Below, piece by piece: positions 32,940 through 45,357 of a DNA stretch of 64,000 bases. The DNA is from Siphonodentalium dalli. Lineage: Eukaryota > Mollusca > Scaphopoda > Gadilida > Siphonodentaliidae. Position 1 is the stretch's first letter. Each line of letters opens with the position of its first letter. A program made the position numbers and the translations under genes. Location: assembly GCA_032622095.1 (NCBI GenBank), contig CP136065.1:151783577-151847576 (forward strand), given 5' to 3'. The notes under the pieces are model-generated. The model made no database searches. It was not told where the DNA came from and saw only the letters and a program-made list of their open reading frames with translations.

Positions 32940-33765
32940 AATTATGCAGTAATACTACTAGTAATAGAAAGAATAAAATTCGAGATGGCTCCCATATAGA
33001 GTTCACCCCGAAGATCCATATGTAGTTTGGTGATGATAGGATGAGGGAGTTGACCTCTTGGATGCGCAGAAGGATTTTGTCATACAAAGAGTAAAATCCG
33101 AAATGGCCGTTGGCGGCAATGCTTTTCAATGAAATACAGAAAATTTGATGGCTCTAATGGTCACCCAAAATATCCATATGAAGTTTGGTGATGATCGGAT
33201 CAGGGATGTGGTCTGCAGGCTGTGCCAATTGATTTAGTCATGCAAAGAGTAAAATCCAAGATGGCTCCAGTGGCCATGTTTTTCATCAAATATTGTTAAA
33301 ATTTTATAGATCCCATCTAGAGGTGATGCCAGTAAATATTCAAAACAATTCTTCAATTAAATGCGGGCTGCAGGCGTGCCGATGGATTCAAATTTGAAAT
33401 CCAAGATGGCTGCTGGCGGCCATGATTTTAATGAATTTCAGAAATGAAAGTGTCAATGATACTGTAGCTCAACTTGGGAGCAATGAATAGAATGATAAAG
33501 GAAAGCAAAAAAAGCGGCCATGTTTTATGGCCGAATGACCCCATAATGACTTGTTCCCATCTACATGTCAATGTCAAGAGCCGTGACAAATTTCATAATG
33601 ATCCGGCCAAAGGTACGACTTGTAGCCCGTGCCAAAGGATTTAGTCATGCAAAGAGTAAAATCCAAGATGGCTGCTGACGGCCATGTTTTATGGCCGAAT
33701 GACCCCAAAATGACTACATGTCAATATTAACATCCACAACAAATGTCACGATGATCAGATGAACA
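32940..33765 (-). repeat. ~160 bp tandem repeat family (ATGGC core), inverted orientation
   Basis: Units share TTTAGTCATGCAAAGAGTAA, AATCCAAGATGGCTGCTGG, GGCCATGTTTT and AGTTTGGTGATGATCGGAT. They lie upstream of the caspase exon, in its presumed intron. A TE junction at 33443-33500 separates two sub-blocks. Confidence 0.82.
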
Positions 33766-33954
33766 TTCGGCTAGGATATAGTCCTGGGAACAGGAATTTC
33801 CCGGAATCCCATACTCATTCCCGTTTCCCATTTGATTTGTGGGAACCGGGAACAGGGTGAATTGTTAACAATTGGTATATCATAAATCAGGAGACACCAA
33901 CGGCACATAATATTGTTTAATTTGTCCATGCGCAGTGCACAATGCAATATATAT

Positions 33955-35110
33955 GTTACTAGCTGGTGGACCCGACTTCGTCCGGGTTGTTTCCCCTCTG
34001 GTTTTCGGTGAATTGCGCGATTTGACCTTGAATTGACCATTTTGAAGGTCAAGGTCAGGTCGGGGTCACGATTTGACCCGTCCAAAACACTCCCTGGACA
34101 AAATTATCCCCAGATATAAAATTTCGTCAAAATCCGTCTGGCATTTTCCCCAGCCATAGCTAACACACAGACAAACAGAAGTCCCAAAATATATATTAGA
34201 CTAGCAGATTAGCCCGCCACTGGCGGGATTGGTCCCATGGATTTGGTCGATCCATTAATCTTTTGTTTTTCAAGGTAACCCCAAATTTCACGTCGATGGT
34301 CCCATGCTTTGATCCGTCAAAAGGCGGGATTTGACCTTGAATTGACCATTTTTAATGTCAAGGTCTGGTCGGGATCACGATTTGACCCGTCGAAAACAGT
34401 CCCCGGAAAAAAGTACTCCTAGGTATCAAAAACGGAAACATAAGACGATCGATGGAATCAACTAATAAGTATTGTTCCCGGGCAATAAAAAATATCTTAT
34501 GACTCATGTATGACTTGAAATAAATCTCTCCTCATAGTCCACACCCTGGAGCATAACTGGGAAGTGAAGACATAATTTTAGAAGGCCTCGCAAGGGATGA
34601 ATTGATGCCGAATCGAGTGATATTTCAAATGACAAAAATGACGAACCCGGTGGTCGTAGAATTCAATTTTTCATTGGAAAATGGACAGACTCCACGCTTT
34701 AATTGTATTAGGAAATTATCGAAGAGACAGAAACGTATTTATTAACAATTTTGCCAGCCTTGGGAAGATTCGTAGAAGCGAGTTCTATGCAATGGAAATG
34801 CATGCATATTTCCTATGTAACGGTTTAACAGTGTCTAAACGCTCTTTATCAACGACACTGCGGATACGATCGCTCTTTAACTATCAACGCGATTAACCCC
34901 ACAGTGCCATTTTTTTGTGACTGAGAGTGGAGAACGGGTGCTCTGAGCTTCTCCAAAAACGCCGCGACGACCATTCCCGTGGGTTTTTACCCTTAGATGG
35001 GAAGTTTGGTCTCGATCGGTCCAGCCGTTTTCGAGTCTATAAAGGACAAACAAATATATTTACACATATACGTAGTTCTCAAAATATATAGTAGACTAGC
35101 AGGTTAGCCC
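33955..35110. repeat. copies of a dispersed element with 'ACTAGC..GCCCGCCACTGG' starts
   Basis: Three related starts occur: ACTAGCTGGTGGACCCGACT at 33959, ACTAGCAGATTAGCCCGCCA at 34200, and ACTAGCAGGTTAGCCCGCCA at 35095. Each is followed by text such as GACCTTGAATTGACCATTTT or by GGTCCAGCCGTTTTCGAGTC with ACAAACA tails. The 'CAGCCGTTTT..GAC(A)AACA' ending resembles 3' ends of RTE-like non-LTR elements, from general knowledge. No reverse transcriptase frame is present here. Host or element 3' fragments are likely. Confidence 0.5.
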
Positions 35111-35945
35111 GCCACTGGCCTGGTTCGTCTGAAACATGACATTTTTGAATTATTGTTTTTTAATTAATTAATTGTTTTAATTTAATTTTTTTCAATGAGT
35201 TAATTCTGCCTTTTTAATTTAATTTTTTGTTTTTCAATTATGGTACCCGTCCCTAAAAGAGGTATGTTTTTTAATTTAATTTTTTGTTTTTCAATGAATT
35301 AATTCTACCTTTTTAATCAAGAGAAATTATGGTACCCGTCCCTAAAAGAGGTTCGATTTACCCAATGAAAATCTCCCCCATTCCTAGGAACGACAGACAT
35401 AAGATGTTGGCAGTCTGAGTTATTCACTCGAATGTATGACAGTCTTCGAAAACGGAAAGCACTCAAAAGTATTGTTCCCGTATCTTATTACTTCCAATAA
35501 ACGTAAACAAAAGCCGTAATGCGATAGAAAACGGAAAGCACTCAAAAGTATTGTTCCCGTATCTTATGACTTCATCTCTCCGCATAATATAACGTAAAAA
35601 AAAGCCATAATGCGATATGCGAAAGCGGAAGGGAATAAAGAGCGTTAACCGGTTAACAAACCCAAATATTGAAGATCTTTATCAACAACACTGCGGATAG
35701 GAACGCACTTTAACTATCAATGCGATTAACCCCCGCAGTGCTGAGGACGGTGATTTTGATGATTGGGAGTGGAGAATGAGTGCTCAGAGCTTCTCCAAAA
35801 TGCCGTGACGACGATTCCCGTGGGGGTGGGTGGGTGGATCAGCAGCCCGGCTAACACAATTTTTCCTGGTCCCGTAAATTTTTTTCCTGTAGTCATTTTT
35901 CTTCAAAATAATGGAACAACAGGTTTTAAGAATGCTTCAATTATG
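35111..35945. repeat. locally duplicated segments of the same repeat group
   Basis: TTTTTAATTTAATTTTTTGT and ATGGTACCCGTCCCTAAAAG each occur twice within 130 bp. AACGGAAAGCACTCAAAAGT occurs at about 35451 and 35528. The block 35680-35830 (CAACACTGCGGATA.., TTTAACTATCAAYGCGATTA) repeats the block at 34850-34980. No gene is supported. Confidence 0.6.
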
Positions 35946-36165
35946 TAATATGGATGAACTTAACTATTGGTAGGGGGTTTGAGTTCACCATCAGTTATCA
36001 ATGAGGGATGACACCAATGGGTCAGCTTGCTAAATGTTTTCATCAAGGATCTATCAATGCACATTGACATGGAAAGGCTCCGGTTTAAACAGACTATTCA
36101 AAAAACCATAATAAAATTTAACATAAAGGTGTTAAAACAAACTTTAAACTATTTCAGCGATATTC
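35945..36165. repeat. segment repeated inverted at about 36940-37090
   Basis: TAATATGGATGAACTTAACT and ATCAGTTATCAATGAGGGAT, at 35900-36030, recur as the reverse complement at 36930-37090 (CATTGGTGTCATCCCTC, GTTAAGTTCATCCATATTAC). This makes an inverted repeat of about 150 bp arms around the ATGGC tandem array at 36170-36620. Confidence 0.72.
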
Positions 36166-36169
36166 GGTA

Positions 36170-36640
36170 CATGGATCTAGGATCACCTCTAGATGGGAGC
36201 TGTTAAATTTGAACGACTTTTGATGAAAAACATGGCCACCGGCAGATATCTTGGATTTTACTCTTTGCATCACTAAATCCTTTAGCACACCCTACAGAGC
36301 TTATCCCTCATCCTAACAGCACCAAATTTCATATTAATCCTTGGTGTGACCTTTCGATGGGTGCCTACCATTTTTTCCCGAATTCTGTAAAAATAAACAT
36401 GGCTGCCTGCGGCCATCTTGGATTTTACTCTTTGTATGACTAAATCCTTTAGCACATCTTACAGGTCACATTTCTCATCCAATCGTCACCAAATTTCATA
36501 TGGATCTTCAGGGTGACCTCAAGAAAGGGAGCCTCCCTTTTTTCCCTGAAATTTATTCAAAACAAACATGGCCACCAGCAGCCATCTTGGATTTCAAATG
36601 TGAATCCATCAGCACAACCTACAGCCCACATTTATTGGAG
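36170..36640 (+). repeat. ~160 bp tandem repeat family (CCATCTTGGAT core), three units
   Basis: Units with GATCACCTCTAGATGGGAGC, CATCTTGGATTTTACTCTTT and GACTAAATCCTTTAGCACA. Same family and orientation as 16975-18080. Flanked by the inverted segments at 35.9 and 37.0 kb. Confidence 0.85.
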
Positions 36641-37439
36641 AATTGCTTTGAAACTTTACAGCCATAAGTAGAAATACTTCTATAATCATGATATGGAACA
36701 TAGATGAGATAAGATCAGGAGAACTTAGTGAAATAGTCATTTGAAGCAGTTTGAAGGGGGTGGGTCCCTATCCCAGAATCGGAAAAAATAAAAATTAGGG
36801 GGTGGTGGGTACCCAGTGGGCAGAATTTTTTTTTTAAAAGCGCCTAGTGTCGGGAAATGTTTTCCTGACCCCCCCCCCTGCTTAGATGGGAAGTTTGAGC
36901 TCAATCGAGCCAGCCGTTTTCGATTCTATAGAGGACAAATATTTAGCAAGCTGACCCATTGGTGTCATCCCTCATTAATAACTGATGGTGAACTCAAACC
37001 CCCTACCCATAGTTAAGTTCATCCATATTACATAATTAAAGCATTCTTAAAACCTGTTGTCCCATTATTTTGAAGAAAAATGACTACAGGAAAAAAGATA
37101 AACACAACAAACTATGCATTAAGTTGAAATTTGCACCAATTGTCATTAATTTCGATGAATCACACTGCCTTTCTATGCTTATTCAATAAGCTGTGTTACG
37201 CCAATCAAAATTCACAAAGTCGCCAGCTAGTTTGAAAAATAACGCGTTTTGCAGGCCCAACATTTCCATGAGTCAATAACCGGTTAATAGTGAAATTTCA
37301 TAGCGCTGGACTTCGGAAAGCGTTAGTGTAGACGAGATATATAGAGTTATCTGTCTAAGACTGTCTTGTATTTTATTTTTTATATAGTTTGGAACTTCTG
37401 TCTGTATGAATGTATTTGTGTTATTGACTCGAAAAACTG

Positions 37440-37850
37440 CTCGACCGATCCGACTCAAATTTGGTGTGTAGGCCTACTTTGATCCGGGAACAATATGGGC
37501 GGGTTCAATTTATGTGCGACCGTGTCCTTGACCTTGACCTCGCTCAAGTGCGCTCATATAGGCATGTTTCTGGACCTCGACCGATCCCACTCAAATTTGG
37601 TAGCTGGTTCTACTTTGATCACGGGAACAATATGGGCAGGTCCAATTTCACTTGCGACCGTGTCCTTTACCTTGACCTCGCTCATATAGGCATGTTTCTG
37701 GACTTCGACCGACCCGACTCAAATTTGGTATAATGTAGGCCTACTTGATCCCGGGAACAATATGGGTGGGTCCAATTTCACGTGCGACCATGTCCTTGAC
37801 CATATTCGCTCATATATATATAGGCATGTTTCCAGGCCGATCGAACAATA
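37440..37850. repeat. ~135 bp tandem repeat, three units
   Basis: GGGAACAATATGGGYGGGTC recurs at 37486, 37622 and 37756. Each copy is preceded by ACTCAAATTTGGT and followed by GCGACCGTGTCC..CCTTGACC and ATATAGGCATGTTTC. A stray 'CGACCGATCCGACTCAAATT' precedes the first unit. There is no coding frame across units. Confidence 0.82.
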
Positions 37851-38178
37851 GTTTGTCCAGGCGGAGACGATCACAAATAAATCCCTAAATAGCCCGGAAG
37901 AAGAGGGGGCACATCGGCTAGTGTTGTCTATTTTCGTAGACGTATTTTACTCAACAAAAAGCCAAAAATAAGGCATTAAAACTTCGTAGACACCCATACA
38001 ATGTTCTGATTACGCAGTTTATGAAGTTTATGTAGGGAATCCGCTTGCTGGATGCTGATTATCTAGGTTAAATTCTAGAATTCTAGAATATGCAGCTATT
38101 AAAGCATATGCAAGCACGATAACCTTTCATTCAATCATATTTTAGATTCACTAGGGATCTCTGATTTTTTAATAGAAG

Positions 38179-38250
38179 ATATAACGAGAGGCCGATCACG
38201 ATCGGCAGATGTTAACCCATCCCTTGGCGATAGTAAATTACTATGATCGG
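38179..38250. repeat. AACGAGAGGCCGATCACGAT repeat, copy 1
   Basis: Contains the hairpin GCCGATCACGATCGGC and continues AGATGTTAACCCAT..TTGGCGATAG. A second copy lies at 39397-39460 in the same orientation, directly after the palindromic end (TTTACCATACTATGGTATGG) of the 38.9 kb repeat. Confidence 0.75.
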
Positions 38251-38879
38251 AATCATAAATGAGAGTTTTTGTGTTGAATTATAGAGTATACTGTTATGTA
38301 CTGTTATAGACAAATGTACATAACACAAATTATTGGAATTTATGGGTCACTTGCATTTATATAAGAGAATGCACTGGTACAGCTAAACCACCACAGCCTT
38401 GGGTTAAATGTGAAAGGTGGCCTGGACATGGAATACTTGGGTTAAGAGAGTCCAATTTAAGTTTAGAATAATAATGTATCAAATTCTACCAACAATATAG
38501 TATACAGATATAAAGCCACCTCACTGCCAACCCATTAATATCAATTATATAGCAGAGCTGTCAACAAATCACAAGAATTGTTTATGTTGAACACTGACTT
38601 CTCTATTAAACCAATATCAATTATAATGACCTCAGACCATCTGAAGATATCACTCTACAGCACAGATGTCCAAGTCTACTGTTAATACCATGTGATGTTT
38701 ATTGTTGAATCTTTATTTTAAATTAGATACCATAGCTTTCTTTATCAGATTATTTGCACATCAATTGGCAAAAGGGACATCAGAAAATAATATAGCCTTA
38801 TCAATAGCTAAGTACAGTAAGTAGTCCAAAGGCATGGGATGGAATTGGTGAATTGGGTTTAAAGTCGCTCCAAACAAAT

Positions 38880-39460
38880 TTACCAGTACATAACACAAGA
38901 TTATGGACCGATTTAAACCAAATTTGGTGTGGTGACTCGGGGTACCCTTGGAAGAGTTATTATAAATGGTGTTAGTTTTTCAAATTTTGTTACTTTAAAT
39001 TTTTTTTTTTTTTATTATTTAAACAAAAAATATTTTATTATATATTATTTTTATTTATTTATTCATATTCATTTTTTTGTTGTTAAATTGAGCAAGAAAA
39101 TCAATCTAAAATCTAAAAAAAAAATTTGGAGTGAATATATTTTTTCGAAAAAGGGCCATAACTCCGTAAAAAAAAACTCGGATCAAACCCATATTCGAAC
39201 TCGATCTGTATTTTGATCTGAGAGACTCATATACAAAATTTAGTTCCGATCGGATAGAAAATATTTGAGTTATCGCACCATGCGTAAAGTGTCTACGGAC
39301 AGACAGACGGACGGACGGACAGACGGACGGACGCACAACGAGTGGTCAATCCGGACGTCAACATTATGTTTACCATACTATGGTATGGGTAAACATAACG
39401 AGAGGCCGATCACGATCGGCAGATGTTTAACCCATACATTGGCGATAGCGATTAGCTATA
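38880..39460. repeat. dispersed GGAC-tailed repeat (CATATTCGAACTCGATCT family)
   Basis: It carries CCCATATTCGAACTCGATCT, TCCGATCGGATAGAAAATAT and ATCGCACCATGCGTAAAGTG, then the tract of GGAC units at 39297-39335. It ends in the palindrome TTTACCATACTATGGTATGG. A closely similar copy ends at about 42290. An AT-rich insertion (39000-39120) expands the interior. Confidence 0.8.
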
Positions 39461-39469
39461 AATTTTATA

Positions 39470-41500
39470 AATCCTTACATCAACCTTTTCATGAGTGCTA
39501 AAGTTTCAACAATTCACACTTAATATAGTGATCATGTGAAAAATATTTAGTTATCCCATTGTGTCAACAGGATTGGCAGAGGATGTTAATATTTTTAAGC
39601 AAATAAACCAAATGACCCTCACTATGCAGGTTAGGGGTGTGTTCTATGCCAAGAACTACATGTATAAACATAATCAATGGAAATATTTGAGTTATCAAAT
39701 CAGATAGAATAGGGTTAATCTTACCCAAACTAATGAACTGATAAACACAAAATAGTCTATACAAAGCATGTCATTGGATTTAGAAACCCATACAATAAGT
39801 CAGTCTTAAGAATACCAGCACCATTAATATTACCCTGGAGCCCAAATGCAATTGAGGGAATTTCAAAATAAAACATTTCCTCTAATGATGAATATACAAT
39901 TGGTGATTTATTGAAACCCTTACTGAACCTGGATCAAACTGAAAGGGATAATATTATATCTGTCTATCGCATAATATGTGTCTATGGAATGGTTTAATTT
40001 TAATCCCAAATCCATGCAAATCAAAAGTGGATCACCATCAACCTGGACATAATATAGGAGAATGATCAAATGAAAAGCATCAAAACCATATAATGTGTGG
40101 AGAGGGTTAATCATTTGCAATGACATCATATCATGGAAGTGAGGAATGTGTGGATTAATTTTTGTCTAAGATATAAAGACAACAGTGCATGTAAACAACA
40201 ATGTCTGTAAAACATCCCTACAAAGTAACAATGGACTATTCCAATTTAATATTTTAGAATAGGTGTCCTATAGTGTGTACATAAACTTTAGTAATGAACC
40301 TGTTTCAGCAAAGGGGTTAACTTAATATTGCACAGAAAACAGAACTCCACCAGATAGCCATCAATCAATTTGACATTATGATAAACAAATCCTGCCAGCC
40401 AGCAGTACCACTATCAGGCTTTAAAGCATGTCATATCTTATGTCCATAGTGATAATTAACTCATTTCAATAACACACATGGTCTGCGAGATATGTTCTCT
40501 TAAAATTCCCAGCAGTAATTACTTGAATTATAAAGGGTCATAACTCTGTTAAACTAGAATGCACTCAGAGAGATGCCAACGTGCGCAAAAATGTAATAAA
40601 CAATAATTTAAAAAATAATTTCACTGTATTTTATTTAATTTAATTTAATGTTATAAAAATTACCATTTCTCATTTCATCACAGATAAATGCAAATTACTA
40701 TATTAATCATTTAAGTAATTAAAACCAATTCCATGTTGCCGAAAGGATGAGACTTTAATATCGATTACATTTTTTTCAGCGGCATATTTTCATTTTCATT
40801 TTCCGATAGTCAAAGTTGACCAAAGGAGCAATTATAAGAAATAATTAATACTATTTGTGTAAATATTGATAGCAGCCAATATGCAACAATAAATATAAAT
40901 AATTAATCAATAATTAATCAATAACGATCATTTTATGTAATAATAAACTCTTCAAACGGTGTTTGTGTCAACAAATGCGTTTTGTTTTGTGTTACGTCAT
41001 TCGTAGTATTTGACCCGGAACTCGGCTGAAGGTTAGGCTATTCAGCCTGTTGCGTCGAATTACGAAATCGCGTTTTGAATGTCTATCTTTCCCCGCACGA
41101 TAAAAAGAGGTCTTCGCACGAACCAAAAATGATAAAACTTCCCAATTATAAGTAAAAATACCCAAATGAAGGAGTCTATGTAGGTCCCGAAGGAGTCTAT
41201 AGACTCTTTGATGTAGAGTTCTGATGGATAAAATGTAGGTCGATCTATTTTTGTCATAACTCTGACGTATTTTGACCTGGGAGAAAAAAATCGAAATCGA
41301 GGCTCACTACGAGCATGCCAGTTTTAAATATAGAAACAGGGAATCCCGACAAATGGCGATATCGGCGACAAACAAATAATCGAAAACAACACATAAAATA
41401 AACATAGCAAAAACGCGGCACAGTAAGAATGTCAGAACCCACGAGGTTTTACGTCGTTTTTTGTGACGTCATGGAGTAACACCAACCTACGAATCTGCCT
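39470..41500. other. unassigned sequence, no gene recognised
   Basis: About 2 kb with only short ORFs on both strands and no family resemblance. The segment 40540-40570 (CTGTTAAACTAGAATGCACT) looks like the edge of a dispersed repeat. 40980-41470 has somewhat more CpG than its surroundings. Confidence 0.4.
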
Positions 41501-41514
41501 GATCGCCATACTGT

Positions 41515-42290
41515 TGCGCAAGCGCACGTAAATATATCGGATCAAACCCATATTCGAACTCGATCTGTATTTAGGGGTGATAAATTTGGTGTTGATCAGA
41601 TGAAAAATGTTTTGAGTCATAGCCGCTTGGGTGAATTCTAAGTAAACATAAGAGTGAAAAGGGTTAATTAAACAATACCAAAAACCATACAGACGAAGAA
41701 CGTGCTAAGAAAAACCTAGGTAAGAAATATGAGGCAGATCAGAAGAAATATGTTCAACTTATTGCATTGGATAGCATGTGTGTAAAGGGTTAATTATTTT
41801 CTAAACCGATCAACCAATCAATACCAAAAACTATACAGATGAGGGGCGTGTCATCATAAACCTACGTATCAAACATGAACACAATCGGACAAAATATACT
41901 TCGGTTATAGCATCGGATATTTGTTTTTTTAATTTTATTTTCGAAAAAAAGGGTCATAACTCCTTTAAAATAAATCGGATCAAACCCATATTCGAACTCG
42001 ATCTGTATTTTGGTTCCGATCAGATAAAAATTGTTTGAGTTATGACAGCATGTGTGAATTCGAAGTCGAAAAAGGGCCATAACTCCGTAAAAAAAACTCA
42101 GATCAAACCCATATTTTAACTCGATCTGTATTTTGGTTCCGATCGGATAGAAAAATTTTGAGTTATCGCACCATGCGTAAAGTGTCTACGGACAGACAGA
42201 CAGACGACAGACAGACGGACGGACGCACGACGAGTGTCAATCCGAACGTCGACATTATGTTTACCATACTATGGTACGGGTAAACATAAA
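41515..42290. repeat. dispersed GGAC-tailed repeat, three partial units
   Basis: CATATTCGAACTCGATCTGT occurs at about 41551 and 41990, with a variant CATATTTTAACTCGATCTGT at 42111. Each is preceded by a CATAACTC or AAAAAGGG phrase. The last unit runs into a GGAC tract at 42191-42230 and ends in TTTACCATACTATGGTACGG. Same family as 38880-39460. Confidence 0.8.
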
Positions 42291-42296
42291 AAAGCA

Positions 42297-42435
42297 AAGA
42301 ATCCTACAGTTACAAATATTATTATATGGATGTTAAACCGTTGGTTACTAAATGCACTGTAATGAGAATTGACTTGAATCCTATTGATTAATTTGTAGGA
42401 ATGCTTAGCTATTAAGTTCAACAAGCAGTAACATA
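42297..42435. repeat. segmental duplicate of 45358-45490
   Basis: Both copies share CAGTTACAAATATTATATGG (with one small indel), TTGAATCCTATTGATT and TTTGTAGGAATGCT..AGCTATTAA, at roughly 85-90 percent by eye. Both follow the end of a GGAC-tailed repeat. The downstream parts (42600-42760 and 45600-45960) also share 'ccaagtcttggaaatttccaac'-type phrases weakly. Confidence 0.7.
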
Positions 42436-42899
42436 TAACAAGACAGTCAATGACTGTGGGGTCGCTCACCAGACTGCAAAGACTGATAAGACTGGGACTC
42501 TGGAGACCAAAACAGTCAGCACTTTTCATAATCACTTTAAAAGAAGTAGATTTAAACAGGATATGTGGCTAGAGAGACTTCAAGTATGTAGATTGGTGAA
42601 AATCCACCTTGAAATTGCCAACTGTACACTACTGATCATCCCCCTCCTCCAGCTCAACAATTCCCCTCCCAACCGGGCTCCAGACTCCCAAGTCTTAGGT
42701 TGGAATTTCACAACCGACACCTCAAACTTTCTCAATTGTTGGAAATTTCCAATCTCACAAGCGCCTTTTTATAAAACCATTTAGACATGGTTGAAGCCCA
42801 ATTATCCATGGACCCAAAACACAATACATGTATGTCAGACCAATCAGTCAGGTGGTTCCAAGGTAGATGTTTTAATGAATTTGGTATTTCATGATTTTA

Positions 42900-43420
42900 T
42901 TAGACACAAAAGTGTTAACTCCCCATAGCCTGCCATTTCTTGACAGGTTGACCTCATTTTAACAAATCTGAATCTCAGTCACTAAAGGATCCTCCTGATT
43001 CCTCCATACTATATGTAAGCTAAATAGTCTAAACTCTCTTGAGAAGACATTTTAAGAATTACTATAGAGACATATAGTTATGTCCCTGGTCCCACCCTAT
43101 TTAACCTGGTGACCCCATCTGAATAAATTTGAATCCCAGACACCAAAGAACCCTTCATACATATCATAAATATCAGTAGAATAGACCTGATGGTCCGTGT
43201 GAAGGAAGCATATTAAGAGGGAAACTGTCCTTTGCTTGGCCCCTATTTGACCAGGTGACCCCATTTAAAAAAATCTAAATTGCAGTCAAGGAAGAACATT
43301 CCATTCTATATAAGCCAACTAGTTCTTGCAAACATATTTTAAGAATTACTATGTAGTGAAATAGTTAAGTCTCTGGCTCTGCCCTTATTTGACTTTGTGA
43401 TCCCATTTTCACAAATCTGA
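42900..43420. repeat. ~140-180 bp tandem units (TTTGACC..GTGACCTCATTT)
   Basis: Units share GTCCCTGGYCCCACC, GACCTCATTTGAACAAATCT and GAATYYCAGTCACC. The series continues at 44810-45310 after the hairpin element. It ends there in a GGACGGAC tract and a GAGCTATAG..GGTGAGCTA hairpin. Confidence 0.75.
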
Positions 43421-43423
43421 TAA

Positions 43424-44403
43424 GGATAAGATTTAAGTTCCCCAGTTGAAGTTGGTGATATTCACCCATTGGGCACCTCATTTATGAATTTCATCTTCTA
43501 CAAATTAGGGGATATAGAAACTTCCTAGAAGGGAAATTTAACTAACAACAATGTAAATTTTATACTATAGATACTTCCCAGAAGATGAGGCCTAAGCAGA
43601 ATGAGGTCTCCAGAGGGTGAATTTGGTGATGCTAGCCCGCTGTGCAGGATAGCATCACTAAAAGCGTGTCTGTTCCTACATTGTGCATGCCTGGCCTCAA
43701 GCAACACAATAACACAATGTATTATACAATCAAGCCTTGAAATAGTGTGATAGTGTGTCTGTCATTTGCAGAATGAGATCCCCCAGAGGGTGAATTTAGT
43801 GATGCTATCCTGCACAGCGGGGGGGGGGGGGGGGGCTAGCATCACTAAATTCACCCTCTGGGGACCTCATTCTGCTAAGGCCCTCAACTGCCATGAAGAC
43901 CTAGGATAAGATTGAAGTTCCCCAGTTGAAGTTGGTGATGTTCACCCATTGGGCACCTCAATTATGAATTTTATCTTCAGCAAATTAGGGTATATAGAAA
44001 CTTCCTAGAAGGGAAATTTAACTAACAACAATGTAAATTTGATACTATAGATACTTCCCAGAAGATGAGGCCTAAGCAGAATGAGGTCTCCAGATGGTGA
44101 ATTTAGTGATGCTAGCCCGCTGTGTGGGATAGCATCACTAAAAGCATGTCTGTTCCTACATTGTGCATGCCTGGCCTCAAGCAACACAATGTATTATACA
44201 ATCAAGCCTTGACATATTGTGATAGTGTGTCTGTCATTTGCAGAATGAGGTCCTCAGAGGGTGAATTTAGTGACGCTATCCCTCACAGCGGGCTAGCATA
44301 ACTAAATTCACCCTCTGGGGACCTCATTCTGCTAAGGCCCCCAACTGCTATGGCAGACCTAGGATAAGATTGAAGTTCCCCAGTTGAAGTTGGTGATGTT
44401 CTA
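43424..44403. mobile_element. tandemly duplicated 95 bp-hairpin element
   Basis: A unit beginning GGATAAGATTGAAGTTCCCC starts at 43424, again at 43904 (480 bp later) and, as a partial, at 44362. Each unit contains the hairpin with arms GCAGAATGAGGTCCCCAGAG and TGAATTTAGTGATGCTA, and half-hairpins at about 43596 and 44076. Full hairpins lie at 43768-43875 and about 44240-44335. A poly-G run at 43819-43836 fills the loop of the first. The two 60-codon minus-strand ORFs at 43525-43707 and 44005-44187 are by-products of the duplication. Confidence 0.85.
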
Positions 44404-44699
44404 GCAGATCTGCAAGGAATGTTTATAAACATGTCAAGATTGACATGATTGTGTAGGCATACCCAGCATATATACAGTTACAGCCAAACTATAATGCTTC
44501 TTATTAATGATTCTGTCAAGAATTTGAGTAAATTTTATTTTTGGGACCAGGCCAGGGTGGCAGAAGCAGTGCACTTGAGTGAAGGGCCAGGGGGCACAAC
44601 CTTCAGAAATATAATGGCATTAGTTTTTCAATTTTCAAAAAATGTTAAACAATATATATATATAATTGACCATGGAGTTAAATACAATTTTTTAATATT

Positions 44700-44800
44700 T
44701 TAATAAAAAAAAAACAATTCCACAGTTTTTTTAAATATTCTTTTTATTTTTTAATATATCATTTCTTTTCTATTCTTTTCTTTTTTATTTAAAGAGTTTA
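44700..44800. repeat. AT-rich low-complexity tract
   Basis: A-runs and TTTTCTTTT-type sequence of about 100 bp before the tandem units resume. Nothing else is seen in it. Confidence 0.6.
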
Positions 44801-44809
44801 ATCTGAGTT

Positions 44810-45345
44810 TTTGAGTTATGTCCCTGGCCTCACCCACATTTGACCCAGTGACCTCATTTGAACAAATCTGAACCCCAGTCAACCAAGGTTCCTTCATACC
44901 AAATATGAACCCATTTGGCCTGATGGTATTTGAGAAGAAGATGTTTAAAAGAATTACTATGGAGGGAAAGAGTTATGGTCCTGGTTTCTCAAATAATCAA
45001 CCTGGTGACCTCATTTGAACAAATCTGAATGTGAGTCACCTAGGGAACATCCACACCAAATATGAACCCATTCGGCCTTATAGTTCTGGAAAAAAAGTCG
45101 TTCTAAGGATTACTATGAAGGAATAGAGTTGTGGCCCTGCTTTCTCAACTAATTGACCTGATGACCTCATTTGAACAAATCTGAATGTGATTCACCTAGG
45201 GAACATCCGCACCAAATATGAACCCGTTCCGTCTTACAGTTTTGGCGGAGAAGATGATTCTTGACGGACGGACATACGGACGGACGACGGACGAGGAGTG
45301 ATGACTATAGCTCCACCGGAGACTTCGTCTCAGGTGAGCTAAAAA
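44810..45345. repeat. ~175 bp tandem units ending in GGAC tract and hairpin
   Basis: Three units with GACCTCATTTGAACAAATCT, ACCAAATATGAACCC and AAAGAATTACTATGGAGG-like phrases. They end at a GGACGGACGACGGACG tract (about 45265-45290). The 34 bp hairpin TAGCTCCACCGGAGACTTCG..CAGGTGAGCTA follows at 45308-45341, which is probably the element terminus. Confidence 0.8.
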
Positions 45346-45357
45346 AAGAGAAAAGAA

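Noticed and set aside
39297-39335. GGAC tract as a telomere-like or coding repeat
   Set aside because: It is the tail of a dispersed repeat also seen at 42.2 and 45.3 kb.
43525-44187. Two nearly identical 60-codon ORFs as a gene pair
   Set aside because: They result from the 480 bp tandem duplication of a hairpin repeat, not from conserved coding.
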